Below, piece after piece: positions 23,301 to 35,306 of a stretch of 64,000 nt of DNA. Source of the DNA: Apostichopus japonicus (taxonomy: Eukaryota > Echinodermata > Holothuroidea > Aspidochirotida > Stichopodidae); the NCBI RefSeq assembly GCF_037975245.1, contig NC_092582.1, positions 5,434,001 through 5,498,000 on the forward strand, written 5' to 3'. Position 1 is the first letter of the stretch. Every line of letters begins with the position of its first letter. The translations under genes were made by a program, and so were the position numbers. Below the pieces are notes generated by a model. That model was not told the origin of the DNA and ran no database searches. It saw nothing but the letters and a program-made list of their open reading frames with translations.

Positions 23301-26300
23301 GTAACCAGTACAGAGGGGACAGGGGCGGAAGCGCCCCAGTCCAATGTATTGCCCACCCAAATTGCATTTGGTGAGCTAAAGACTAAATTGGACGAAAATT
23401 ACAAACTGCATTTAAACGCTTACTTAATCCAGTTCGCGGTTGAGGTTAATCCGTAATTGACGGAATACTCAAATTAATACCATAGTCAATTGCATGTCAG
23501 GTTAAATATCCTATCATTTTGCTTCCTGTCATCGCTACGAGACCCCCATACCCCTCTCCTCGCCACGCACGCTATACAACGAGTTAATATGCTTCTATGA
23601 TTTGTTATATCATGTGTATGTTTATAACTTTATACCATCGTTATATCGACAGTCCGAAGTTCATCCGATATTGTGACTTGGAAGCTGCAGCGTGATATAC
23701 TACGTAATTTCAACAACGCACTAATGAACTCATACATACTGATTAGTCGTTAGTATAGGCCTAACCGAAATATTGTTTCCAACGACTTTACAGATTTTAA
23801 GCCGATTTATGTAAATAAAACCGATGGAATATGGCGCTGAATAGACAGTTTCTAGTGGCTGAATGAATGAGGCCTAGAGTCGATAGAACTGAACTTCATA
23901 TAAAATTTCATTTTTATCATAATTATAGTAATTGAGATAGCTTCAACTGTGCTGTTGAAAGAATAGTCCAGACCAAAATAAGAACTTCAGACCTGAACCC
24001 AATTGTCAAAATCCCATCGCTATGGCATTTTTTTATTTTTTAAGTTTATCCAAATTTGATTCGCCAAATAACAACTTTTACTGAATAAAATGCTTAAAAA
24101 TCCTTAAATTACAAAGAAATACATAGGATTTTGTAGGCAAAGAGTGATCAATACATCTATGTATACTGTAAAGCGGTATGGGAAGACACCACACAGGATA
24201 ATCAGCTAAGGGTATAGTGATTTCTCCAAGCGCGTAGTCAGGGAGCGATGGGGGCGGTCGCCCCCCCCCCTTTAAGGAGAGTTTAAAAAGAGAGAGGGAA
24301 AGGAAGTGAGGGAGAGAGACATGGGATACAAAGAGGGACTATGAGAGGGGAGAATTTGGAGAACAGAGTAGCGAGATCTCACACAAAGTTTTCAGAAGTG
24401 TGGAAGTCGGAATATCTTATTCTCATTTATGACTAAAAGTAGATTTCATAGACATATCGTCATATGTAAGCCATTTGTCCCCACGCTTTTGAAAAGTTAT
24501 CTACCCCGACAGCCTATAGAGGAATTAATGCAAACTACCAAATTGTAGGCTATGTATACATGGCCAAAAATCAACAAAATGTATTTTTGCATTTATTCAC
24601 TCGATTTGGTCGGTAAATTCTGTAAATTTGACCGATTGTGTTACAGAAAAAAAAACAGGCAATCCTGCTGTAGGCTGTAAACTTCAAACTGGTATTACAC
24701 CATGACTCCATCGTACTGCTTGTTTTGTATTACTGGCTGCTACCACAATGCCAAGGATTTGACTAGGCCACTCTAGAATCAGCTTCTATTTTGAGTGCCG
24801 TATTACTTACTTGAATTATTTCTACCCAAAGAATCGATATTATAGGCTAATCATATGTAGTATTGAACACTTTAATATAAGTTTACATGGCTAAAATCTC
24901 GGCTGATTGGATAAAATTTGAAAGCTCTGAAACCTCTAAAGTCCACCATATCGTACAACTGAACTCCACCAGGGCCATATGGCGGGCCCCTGGACCCCAT
25001 GCAGATAGCGCAAAGTATTCTTGTTGACAGATCAATCAATTGAATCCACCCCATCCATGAAATCCTGGCTATTCGCGCTTGAATTTCCCCACTACATATC
25101 AAGTTCATATTTTTAGTTGGACTATCCCTCCAACAATTTTAGCGGATCGAAGTCAGGAATAAACTGTTCAATTTGAGTACTCAGAAACGTTCATAAGCAG
25201 TACCGTTACCATGGCTTGAAGGACAAACAAAATCCTACTTCCAAGATAGTTTGCCTCATCAGTCAACGACAATAACGACTTCAACCCAGATTTCTTCATA
25301 TGCAAAATTGCTAGGCTATAAACCTATGTTATAAATGAGTGATACGTTTAAGCTAAGTGTTGTTGTTTGGTTTGTAAAGCAAACAGTTTCATTTAATATT
25401 CTCGTTGTCATTAATGTTTTTCTTCTATTCAAGGCTTTAATTGACGGCGAACAACAATATTCTACCCACTTAATACTGTAATGGGACCGTAGTGACAAAT
25501 TTCTAGATATGCTAAATGGTCACAGTTTACTCCCCCCCCCCTCCCACTCCCCTCCCCCTCCCCTCAAAAACAAATCGGCACCCATGAGCTGAAACCTAAC
25601 GCATAACCTTGCAACCCAATTACTTTTTTCTTAATCTTTCTTTGAAGAATACACTAAGTTAGTTGTTTAGGCTGAGAATTAGCACAAACTTTATGCTTGC
25701 ATGTTGTCAACTCAACTACATATAGTGGTCGTTTTCTTGTTTGGTTTCTATTTTGTAAACAAACTTGGAGTTACTTTATTTATCTGTCAACACTTGGGTG
25801 GTCTTTCATTTCCAGAGTGCGCAACAGTTTTAGTTAGAATGATTAATAAATGTGATATATTGTACACCGTTGACTAACAATGATATCAGTCGACTTTGTA
25901 TTTCTATATCACTTCAAGTTCTTGACAATATACACTTAACACTATACTGAGGTTTCATCAATTAGAGTGACTGAACTGTGGAGTCTAATACACAGACCAT
26001 TTGGTCAATTGCTCAGATGCAGCACAAAAGTCAATGGGATAAATGTACTAAGACATTTCATGGCCTCAAATGACATCTTTACAAAAATTACAGAAATGTG
26101 TCTAAGACAAAGGTTTCGAATGTAAAGTATCCAGATGTGCTCTGTGTTGTTTATATGAAGTAAACTGAAATGTTTTTGCTTGAGTTAATTAGAATTCAAA
26201 AACATTGGATTTTGGATTAACAATAACATTTGGTATTGCAACGAGGAGCCGATGCCATCATTAATTCCTCCTTCAAGGAACATTACAGATATTTAGTATA

Positions 26301-26482
26301 TATTTTACATGTGAAGTATGTTGAAAACCAGAATAGCTGCATGTAGAATTATCCCTTTGCTTCGACTATGATATTTGAAGACTAAACTTCTGCTTTAATT
26401 CGTCCTTTAAAGCTTACAATGATATTGGAAAGTAGCCTGGACTAGTGACAGTCGCACTTACCTTGTTACATGTAAAATCCAT
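14039..26482 (-). CDS. FAS-like type I polyketide synthase, KS-AT-DH*-MT*-ER*-KR*-ACP
   Basis: Five exons on the minus strand join in frame: 26482-26462, 22916-22850, 22092-21936, 21481-14782, 14377-14039 (7284 nt, 2427 residues). KS: C191, H326 (VEAHGTGTP), H364 (GNFGHTE), all intact. AT: GQGQQW, S652 in GHSLG, H751 in AFHTP. DH: the usual His is Y943 (LNDYVVNNALTFP), while D1100 remains. A methyltransferase-like fold at about 1290-1500 has motif I altered (EVGARMGG, 1374-1381). The ER nucleotide loop near 1882-1890 reads HSLHSTISL instead of a GGVG loop. KR keeps GSQGGVG (2087-2093) but lacks the Ser/Tyr pair near 2212-2232. The ACP Ser is S2384 (GIDSL). No thioesterase. The order matches animal FAS. 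An unreduced product is inferred. Confidence 0.92.
14782..21481 (-). CDS. PKS central exon, 6.7 kb, KS to KR
   Basis: A single uninterrupted 6700-bp exon encodes most of KS, all of AT, DH, the methyltransferase-like, ER and KR regions. The acceptor tcttttcag precedes base 21481 and the donor AGG|GTGAGT follows 14782. The frame simply reads on past both junctions in genomic DNA, so an ORF caller extends it wrongly to 14545 and 21495. An exon this long among short ones suggests intron loss or an ancient retrocopied core. Confidence 0.93.
22917..26461 (-). other. PKS 5' intron (3.5 kb)
   Basis: Predicted intron between the first two coding exons. It has C/G homopolymer runs (24261-24270 and 25533-25566) and AT-rich unique sequence. 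No other credible exon was found on either strand. Confidence 0.5.
26462..26482 (-). CDS. candidate first coding exon of the PKS
   Basis: Seven codons (MDFTCNK) from an ATG at 26482 end at a strong donor (AACAAG|GTAAGT). They join in frame with exon 22916-22850, whose bases before its own first ATG encode Asn-Leu-Pro. An in-frame stop lies 39 bases upstream of the ATG. If this exon is not used, translation could start at the internal ATG at 22907, giving 2417 residues, or at the better-context one at 22889. Confidence 0.55.
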
Positions 26483-29094
26483 GTATGTCTCATAAAGATT
26501 TTCATAAAGACCTTGCAGTTAAAGCAATTCAAATATTAAAGAATAGTTTAAATTTCCATATACTTACCGATTTCACGATGGTATTTATGAAACAAAATTG
26601 TCACTAAATAAATAAATAGTTAGATATAGTACTCACGTTATCCTATAGAGGCTTCGTGCCTGTAAGAATTCCTCCGAAGCAAAAATAAGACAAAAATCAT
26701 GTAACTACTTATAACAGCTCTTCTCATGGAAGTGACATGGGCATAAAATGCTGCAAGTTTTTATAAAGAAATAAATCCATATGGCCCCATTCAATATCAC
26801 GATCATGCCGGCTGGTATTTCCTTCCACCCAATAATGCAACACCTTCACCTGTTGGTCAATACGGTGACACGTAGTAGGGATGGATTGGTGGTGTAACAA
26901 GAATTTTGATTGGCTAAAAGAAAAATCCATAAGTTATGAATCAGACTCAGAGAAACTTGTAAGTTGGTACGATTCTATACGTTAACTTTTAGATTGCGTT
27001 TAAAGCACTTGTATTAGTTGTATACTGTGACAGTATGAACATTTCCGATCCTTTATCTTATAGAATCAGAACTTTTTCATAGTATGTGTTCCTTTTACTC
27101 TCACACGTGACAGTTAAAATAATGGTAGTAGAAATGGTAGTATTTTATTTTGCGTCGCATGGTGTGACTGCTACTATAGTAATTTAAGCAATTGACTTGG
27201 TATGAATAGTGTTGTCATGGTAATAGGAATTTCTCTTTTTATTCACTGGTGATATTATGATGAGGAAGATGCCCCAAATATCCATTTCAGAAGTGGCAAA
27301 CAACATTTTTCGATCTCTCGTTGTTCTTCTGTGCCAGACAGAAAGGAAATCGTTCAACATTCTTTTTGATTTATTTCTTTCCATTTATTTGACTCTTTTG
27401 CTCCTAAATTTCACGGACATCAACAACTATATATATGTAATACATGATTCCTCGAAAATAATATTTCAAAGTCGGAACATGTAAGAAGGGGCATTGTTGT
27501 TTTTATTGTTGTTGGAAGAATTACACTTGGAAACGCTTGGATATGTGTCGAGTCGAGGCAGCCTAGGGAAGTGTCCCACGAGGCCATTCCACGTGGTATC
27601 GTCCCCTGTTCCAAGCCAGAAGGGTATACCATACTATAAGCATACATATGGCCTACTGTACTCTATAGCACAGTAATGCGCTTCCGTCACGCATAGATAT
27701 GTTTCAAGTATGTTCGTTGGATAACGTGGGCGTGCTGATCCAAATTATGACCAGTAGGGTGCATCTAAGGATGCTAAAGGTTGGAAGGGGGGGGGTGAGG
27801 AGGGGTAATCTAAATCTCCCCCTACCCATCCTCTAAACATTATTAAAGGGTCAAAGGTGGATCCAGTATTTATAATGGAGGGAGTGTGACCCCAGGGTCG
27901 TTGGAGCCAGCTCCCATGTAGGGAATGTAAGGGTTCTCCACACCCCCCCCACCCTCAAACGTACACAACAAACGTAAGATTTAAACGTCAATTTAAATTG
28001 CGAATTCTGAGTCTTAATTAGACTATAAATTAGGTCTGTTATTACGTCTAAGGGCATGTTGTGCTGATAACTACTGTTTAATGTTTGTGAGAGGTTAATA
28101 GGGGTGAATTCCCCAGTTGGATCGGGCTGCCATTTGGGTCCAGAGTCGTGGTCTAACTCTTCACGTTTTTCCCACGACTGAAGATTGACTCGGGAAGGGG
28201 CCGTGCCTCCCGAGGCAGAACTCTGTATTGGTACATGCGAAGCTATAGGCATAAACAACAGCATGACCCAACGCGCATATACTATACTCAAATCGTTCGT
28301 CCGCAGCTGTAGTACTAAAAAAATGCCTATTTGAATTTTTGGAAATGGAGAAACAAAAATGCTATTTCTTCAATTAGACTGTGATAAAAAAACTTAAAAA
28401 TTTACTTTAGTATATTCTAAAAATCGTATATTTTGTCAGCATATTTCTTACGGTAGCCTATATCATAAATTATTTGCTTATACCAGATGCTACAAATTCT
28501 TAAGTATCGAACAATTATGGTATCATATTAACAATTTAGAAATAAAGGCACTGCCAGGCGTTGACATTTAATTGAAAATTACTAATTTAGACATGAATTT
28601 GATTAGAACATGATCAACGAAGTATGCTAAGTACACATAGTAGGCCTATACCATGAGAGCCAGCGATAGGGCAGTTACTAACTTCAAGGCAACATATTAC
28701 AGCCAAACTCAATTCGTTGCATATTAGCTGAAAATACTCCTCCCTGGCCCCCACCACCCCCCCCCCCCATCTCGAACAAAATTAACATCTATATTAAGGT
28801 AACCTTAAGGTAACCTTCTGACGTATTATTAGAGAGCTACAGTGTGTAAATTTATCATAGTCCTATCATTAAACTTATTCTATATGTATAACCTATAAGA
28901 TTACTTTTAACCTACAACGGATCTGACGTTCGTCTTAAGCAAACAGAGGCGTGTAATCCACTTCTCGTGGTACCATACGGTCCGTATGTTCACTTATTGA
29001 AAAGGAAACAGCCCAGATGTTGAGAAATAATGCTGGTAACTGCAAAGTAATTTTTATAAAGACAATCATTTAATTCTGACATCCGGAATAGTTG

Positions 29095-29147
<53 letters not shown>

Positions 29148-29610
29148 TGTGATAATTATATTAATATGATAAAAAAAATGTACCAGCAAAACGTGACTGA
29201 CAGAGTAAGATTGGAGTAAAATTAAGAATTTTCCTGTCAACCGTGTAAAACGGTAAATGTAAATCACATGGCATTGCGCTACCATGTGGCTGCAAAAATA
29301 TTCCGTTTACCAGAAACAAGTATCTCATTAACTATCAGAAAATGCCAACCGAATAGCCTTTGGTTACACTTTAGTTGAACTTACTTCTACTGAAAGTTTA
29401 GCCCGTCATTTGTTTTGGTATCCGAGTCCCTCCCTCCCACCCCCCTCCCTCTTTTCTATATATATATTTTTTTTATTCTGGACAGAAGAATTATATCACA
29501 GTATCGGATGATAATTTGCTTCATTGCATATCAAACCCTAACATATAGGCGTACAGCTCTCTCTTAATATTTGTATGTACACAATTGATAGAGCCTAAGT
29601 TTCACACACA
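26483..29610. other. region upstream of PKS
   Basis: Expected to contain the PKS promoter and 5' UTR. Short ORFs here (such as 27257-27484 and 27851-28291) show no domain or splice support. C-rich runs occur at 27941-27950 and 28757-28769. Confidence 0.45.
29098..29142. repeat. (TA)n microsatellite
   Basis: About 45 bases of TA dinucleotide upstream of the PKS. The tandem Tyr-Ile peptide read here is an artefact. Confidence 0.95.
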
Positions 29611-29845
29611 GCGGGAGCGTGATGGTCAAATGGAATGGCGATGGTCTTGCGATCCAGGGATTGCAGGGTCGACTCCTATAGCGAGGTCCGCATGTTCTTT
29701 CATTGGGTAAAGCACTTTATATACATTACCTTTCTTCATCCAGGTGTGTTAATGGTGACCTGCAGGTGAGGTCACTTATACAGTTGTGTGTGCCGGTTCG
29801 TGGCTGCACCCTACGGGAAACTACAGTTCTCTATAAAGGAACTCT
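29611..29845 (+). mobile_element. probable tRNA-derived SINE
   Basis: A B-box-like segment (gggtcgactcc, 29667-29677) sits about 40 bases after an A-box-like stretch (gatggtcaaatgg). It is followed by gggtaaagcactttatatac, a tail pattern shared by many tRNA SINEs of invertebrates. It abuts the foldback element at 29859. Family assignment is from general pattern only. Confidence 0.45.
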
Positions 29846-29858
29846 ACATAAAAACGTA

Positions 29859-31330
29859 TAGTCCGGGAGCCCAGAAGGTTTATTCAGCTGAAGAGGTACA
29901 AAAGGTTTGGTGGCCTGATTGTGTTGGTAGGTGACCAAGCATCAATAAAATGTGTTGCTGCCGGGGCACACCCTGCATGGTAGGTGAGGGGGTCACAAAA
30001 TAGGGGGGCAAAATATGCTTTTATTTAGCTGAAGAGGTACAAGCACAAAAGTTGCTGGATCTTATTCCCAGGAGGGTACCTTGCATCATGGTGGCAATGA
30101 CAGCAATATCTGACTGCATGGGGCCCCAGACAGTAGCCCAAAAGAGGCCCGCCCATATGGTATTATTCAGCTGAAAAGGTACAAGGGTGAATTCTTTTGC
30201 ATTTGAACTATTACACATTGTGGTGTACTAAAACACTAATGACAGTAACTTTGTCCTGCATAGGGGCCCAAACAGTAGCCCTAAGAACGGGCCATGCGGT
30301 ACAACCAGCTGTTGGCTAATTTATCTAGCTGAAAAGGTACACGAACAAAACTTGTTGGATACTGCTCCCAGCAAGACTAATTTCATTGCTGTAGCAACAA
30401 CAACAATATCTGACTGCATGGGGCCCCAGACAGTAGCCCAAAAGAGGCCCGCCCATGTGGTATTATTCAGCTGAAAAGGTACAAGGGTGAATTCTTTTGC
30501 ATTTGAACTATTACATATTGCGGTGTACTAAAACACTAATGACAGTAAATTTGTCATGCATAGGGGCCCAAACAGTAGCCCTAAGAATGGGCCATGCGGT
30601 ACATCCAGCTGTTGGCTAATTTATCTAGCTGAAAAGGTACACGAACAAGACTTGTTGGATACTGCTCCCAGCAAGACTAATTTCATTGCTGTAGCAACAA
30701 CAGCAATATCTGACTGCATGGGGCCCCAGACAGTGGCCCAAAAGAGGCCCGCCCATATGGTATTATTCAGCTGAAAAGGTACAAGGGTGAATTCTTTTGC
30801 ATTTGAACTATTACACATTGTGGTGTACTAAAACACTAATGACAGTAACTTTGTCATGCATAGGGGCCCAAACAGTAGCCCTAAGAATGGGCCATGCGGT
30901 ACATCCAGCTGTTGGCTAATTTATCTAGCTGAAAAGGTACATGAACAAAACTTGTTAGATACTGCTCCCAGCAAGACTAATTACATTGCTGTAGCAACAA
31001 CAGCAATATATGACTGCATGGGGCCCCAGACAGTGGCCCAAAAGAGGCCCGCCCATATGGTATTATTCAGCTGGACAGGTACAAGGGTAAATCCTTTTGC
31101 ATTTAAACTATTGCACGTTGGGGTATACTAAAATACTAATGACAGTTACTTTGTCCTGCATATATGCCCTCACAGTAACCCTAAAGATAGGCCCTGCAGC
31201 CCAACCAGCTTTTAACTAATATCCCTACCTGAATAGGTACATAAACAAAACGTGTTGGATACCGCTTCGAGCAGGACTAAATCTATTGCTGCAGTATTGA
31301 CAGCATATCTGCCTGCATGGGGCAAGACGG
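29859..31330 (+). repeat. left foldback arm, 300-bp tandem units
   Basis: The word gggccccaga recurs at 30121, 30421, 30721 and 31021, an exact 300-bp period. Each unit is itself a diverged dimer: agctgaaaaggtaca appears twice per unit about 150 bp apart. The innermost unit (31080-31330) is more diverged. Sixty-five to ninety-residue ORFs repeated here are by-products. Confidence 0.92.
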
Positions 31331-31371
31331 CGGATAACAATTAATCATCAAATCATGGTCTTGTCCCCAAA

Positions 31372-32160
31372 ATGCCAGCCTCATCGATGATCACTCTGGA
31401 CTTCGGTTCAGGAAACAAGAGACGATTCATAAACGTAACCAACATTTCACGTGAGCTTGAAAGAAAGCAAACAGGTTTGAGTGAAGCTCTCATTAGTTTT
31501 CATGCTCTGACTGGTTGTGACTACAACTCTGCGTTCTACCGGAAAGGCAAGTCTGTACCCTTCAGTTATCTAGAGAAAGACCCTGATTACGTTGAGGCAC
31601 TGAAGTCCTTATGCACCAATGCTGTCGATAAACCTGCAGTGACTGCATTTGTTTGCAGGATCTATGGATTCAAGGCATTGGACGACATCAATGAAGCCAG
31701 GCACCAGTCTTTCACCAGGATGACTAAAAGAAAACAGCAAGCGGTACACGTAAAGCAGATCAATTGCTCATCTTTACCACCATGTGAGAAGGTACTGTAT
31801 CAACACGTATTACGGGCAAACTTCGTTGCTACGATGTGGAGCCATGCACATACCAAACAACCAACCAAAGACCTGCACCCACTGAATTATGGATGGATCG
31901 CCAATGATGATGGACTGTATGTGCCCCATTGGTATGAAGGAGAAGCTCTACCCGATACATTGTCCAGTGAAGACTCGGAGCCAGTACATGAGCGTGAAGA
32001 AATGACTCTGGCTTTGGATGCTGTCGTTGATCCAAGAGATAACTATGCAGAAAATATGAGAAAATACGATATGGACGTAGCAGATGTTGATGATGACAGT
32101 GAGTTGGATGATCAGCTATGGAGTGATGACAGTGAGAGTGAATGTGAGGATGAGGATTAG
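31372..32160 (+). CDS. transposon-type ORF with FHALTGCDY motif, probably C-terminal fragment
   Basis: An intact 262-codon frame inside the foldback element. Around residue 43 it has SFHALTGCDYNSAFYRKGK, later SLPPCEKVLYQHVLRANF and GWIANDDGLYVPHW, and an extremely acidic C-terminus (DDDSELDDQLWSDDSESE). From memory, this pattern recurs in large repetitive ORFs of invertebrate genomes. The GCD segment also recalls the helix-turn-helix part of FEN1/XPG nucleases, but I cannot confirm either link. It probably represents the end of a longer protein, since it starts mid-domain. AATAAA occurs at 32311. Function unknown. Confidence 0.6.
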   Translation: MPASSMITLDFGSGNKRRFINVTNISRELERKQTGLSEALISFHALTGCDYNSAFYRKGKSVPFSYLEKDPDYVEALKSLCTNAVDKPAVTAFVCRIYGFKALDDINEARHQSFTRMTKRKQQAVHVKQINCSSLPPCEKVLYQHVLRANFVATMWSHAHTKQPTKDLHPLNYGWIANDDGLYVPHWYEGEALPDTLSSEDSEPVHEREEMTLALDAVVDPRDNYAENMRKYDMDVADVDDDSELDDQLWSDDSESECEDED

Positions 32161-33234
32161 GTATGACCCTTGATGAGAACGCAAACAATTACTTGTGCCA
32201 TTCTATGTCGTAAATAATCATTATATTGTGACATACATCAACACAATAGAACGGGCAGAAAAGTAATATTCTCTATTGACAGGAACTTATGGATTTCATA
32301 GTTATTATGTAATAAAACCCATCTGTTTGCAGTGGTTAAAACAAAACTTCCACCACACCCTGGAGCAACATTTCATCTGCTTGACATGTACAAAACCTGT
32401 TACCCAGAACCTATGAGGCTGTTGAAGATTGATGTAGTTTTGATATTTGGCCTTTTCTTGGTTGACCCTAACATGTAACATTAGTGTATTACTCGCTAAA
32501 TCAAGTGCTGTATTTTCCATGTACTGCTGTGACAATGGACAATAATAATGTCAGCAGCTTACATTTCAGAAAATTCCACTGACTTACAGTACTTGTTACT
32601 TGTCTGTACATTCCTAACTTTTGTACCTAGCTATGGGAATCTAGTAACACTCTTTCGTTACAATTCTGTGTGCTAAACTTTATGTTATCAATGTTGCCTA
32701 GGATATACAAAATGGTGTCCAATTGACTGTTTACGGTACATTACCCTAGTGTACATGTATCATGGATGTTACTATATGTTATCATTTTAACCAAAACTGT
32801 AAATATGTTATTTCAGCAAGTGATGATGTTAACATGCCTTCATATGATTATCACTGATAAATCATTACGATCAATGATTGAGCAATTTGAATCAAAGTAT
32901 ATCAGTTCAATGCTACAACGATGGAGACCAACTTTAAGTTAATTAGGGCCAGTACAATGTTTTAGGTCATTCTGAAAGATACAATTCTGGCTACACAAAG
33001 TATTTTAAATTACATTTAAAAAAAGTGCACCTATCATAGCGTTCAGGTATGGTGGTATTCACAGTTTTGAATTGCCTCGCAATCCAATTATAAGGTACGT
33101 TACACTGGATTTCTAACGAAGAAGACAAATAACGTTGTTAACCAGGTCCAATAAATCATAAATCTCTTGCAATTATATCATTTCTGTTTTCTCTCACTGC
33201 TCGTCCAATCGTGGCAAGAGACAATAAACATGAA

Positions 33235-35303
33235 AGGAGGGGCTATGTTGGGCTATATTGTCTGGGCCCCAGTGCAGAACGAAGTTGGTGTCATTGGTAG
33301 ATCTACTTAGGTAAACCTAAATGTATCAGCATCAATGCTGAAAGATTCACCCTTGTACTACTTTGACTGAATAACACCATACGGGCCTGTTTGGGCCACT
33401 ATGAAGGACAAAGTTACTGTCATTAGTATTTTAGTATACCCCAATGTGTAATAGTTCAAATGCAAAAGGATCTACCCTTGTACCTTTTCAGCTGAATAAT
33501 ACCATGTGGGCTAGGCCCTTTTGGGCCACTGTCTGGGGCCCCATGCAGGCAGATATTGCTGTTGTTGCTACAGCAATGTAATTAGTCTTGCTGGGAGCAG
33601 TATCCAACAAGTTTTGTTCATGTACCTGTTCAGCTAGATAAATTAGCCAACAGCTGGTTGTACCGCATGGCCCATACTTAGGGTTACTGTTTAAGCCCCT
33701 ATGCAGGACAAAGTTACTGTCATTAGTGTTTTAGTATACCCCAATGTGTAATAGTTCAAATGCAAAAGGATCTACCCTTGTACCTTTTCAGCTGAATAAT
33801 ACCACATGGGCGGGCCTCTTTTGGGCCACTGTCTGGGGCCCCGTGCAGTCAGATATTGCTGTTGTTGCTACAGCAATGTAATTAGTCTCGCTGGGAGCAG
33901 TATCCAACAAGTTTTGTTCGTGTACCTTTTCAGCTAGATAAATTAGCCAACAGCTGGTTGTACCACATGGCCCATTCTTAGGGCTACTGTTTGGGCCCCT
34001 ATGCAGGACAAAGTTACTGTCATTAGTGTTTTAGTACACCACAATGTGTAATAGTTCAAGTGCAAAAGAATTCACCCTTGTACCTTTTCAGCTGAATAAT
34101 ACCACATGGGCGGGCCTCTTTTGGGCTACTGTCTGGGGCCCCATGCAGTCAGATATTGCTGTTGTTGCTACAGCAATGAAATTAGTCTTGCTGGGAGCAG
34201 TACCCAAGAAGTTTTTTTCATGTACCTTTTCAGCTAGATAAATTAGCCAACAGCTGGTTGTACCGCATGGCCCATACTTAGGGTTACTGTTTAAGCCCCT
34301 ATGCAGGACAAAGTTACTGTCATTAGTGTTTTAGTATACCCCAATGTGTAATAGTTCAAATGCAAAAGGATCTACCCTTGTACCTTTTCAGCTGAATAAT
34401 ACCACATGGGCGGGCCTCTTTTGGGCCACTGTCTGGGGCCCCGTGCAGTCAGATATTGCTGTTGTTGCTACAGCAATGTAATTAGTCTCGCTGGGAGCAG
34501 TATCCAACAAGTTTTGTTCATGTACCTTTTCAGCTAGATAAATTAGCCAACAGCTGGTTGTACCGCATGGCCCATTCTTAGGGCTACTGTTTGGGCCCCT
34601 ATGCGCGCAGGACAAAGTTACTGTCATTAGTGTTTTAGTATACCTCAATGTTTAATAGTTCAAATGCAAAAGGATCTACCCTTGTACCCTTTCAGCTGAA
34701 TAATACCACATGGGCGGGCCTCTTTTGGGCTACTGTCTGGGGCCCCATGCAGTCAGATATTGCTGTTGTTGCTACAGCAATGAAATTAGTCTTGCTGGGA
34801 GCAGTACCCAACAAGTTTTTTTCATGTACCTTTTCAGCTAGATAAATTAGCCAACAGCAGTACCGCATGGCCCATTCTTAGGGCTACTGTTTGGGCCCCT
34901 ATGCAGGACAAAGTTACTGTCATTAGTGTTTTAGTACACCACAATGTGTAATAGTTCAAATGCAAAAGAATTCACCCTTGTACCTTTTCAGCTGAATAAT
35001 ACCACATGGGCGGGCCTCTTTTGGGCTACTGTCTGGGGCCCCATGCAGTCAGATATTGCTGTCATTGCCACCATGATGCAAGGTACCCTCCTGGGAATAA
35101 GATCCAGCAACTTTTGTGCTTGTACCTCTTCAGCTAAATAAAAGCATATTTTGCCCCCCTATTTTGTGACCCCCTCACCTACCATGCAGGGTGTGCCCCG
35201 GCAGCAACACATTTTATTGATGCTTGGTCACCTACCAACACAATCAGGCCACCAAACCTTTTGTACCTCTTCAGCTGAATAAACCTTCTGGGCTCCCGGA
35301 CTA
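33235..35303 (-). repeat. right foldback arm, 300-bp tandem units
   Basis: The complement of the left-arm units. The word gtctggggcc recurs at 33531, 33831, 34131, 34431, 34735 and 35031. One unit has a 4-bp gcgc insertion near 34604 and another a short deletion near 34857. There are two more units than in the left arm, so the arms have evolved by unequal exchange. Confidence 0.92.
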
Positions 35304-35306
35304 GTA

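Larger units (their letters stand above)
29859..35303. mobile_element. 5.4-kb foldback transposable element
   Basis: The ends are perfect inverted repeats (tagtccgggagcccagaagg and its complement), and the outer 250 bp of the two sides match closely in inverse orientation. GTA directly flanks both ends (29856-29858 and 35304-35306), consistent with a 3-bp target duplication. Arms of about 1.47 kb (left) and 2.07 kb (right) consist of 300-bp tandem units in opposite orientation. The central 1.9 kb holds an ORF at 31372-32160. The superfamily is unassigned; no DDE transposase was seen, so it may be non-autonomous. Confidence 0.85.

Noticed and set aside
30021-35141. Repeated 65-91 residue ORFs in the foldback arms
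   Set aside because: They recur because the 300-bp unit recurs; the same frame breaks in several units.
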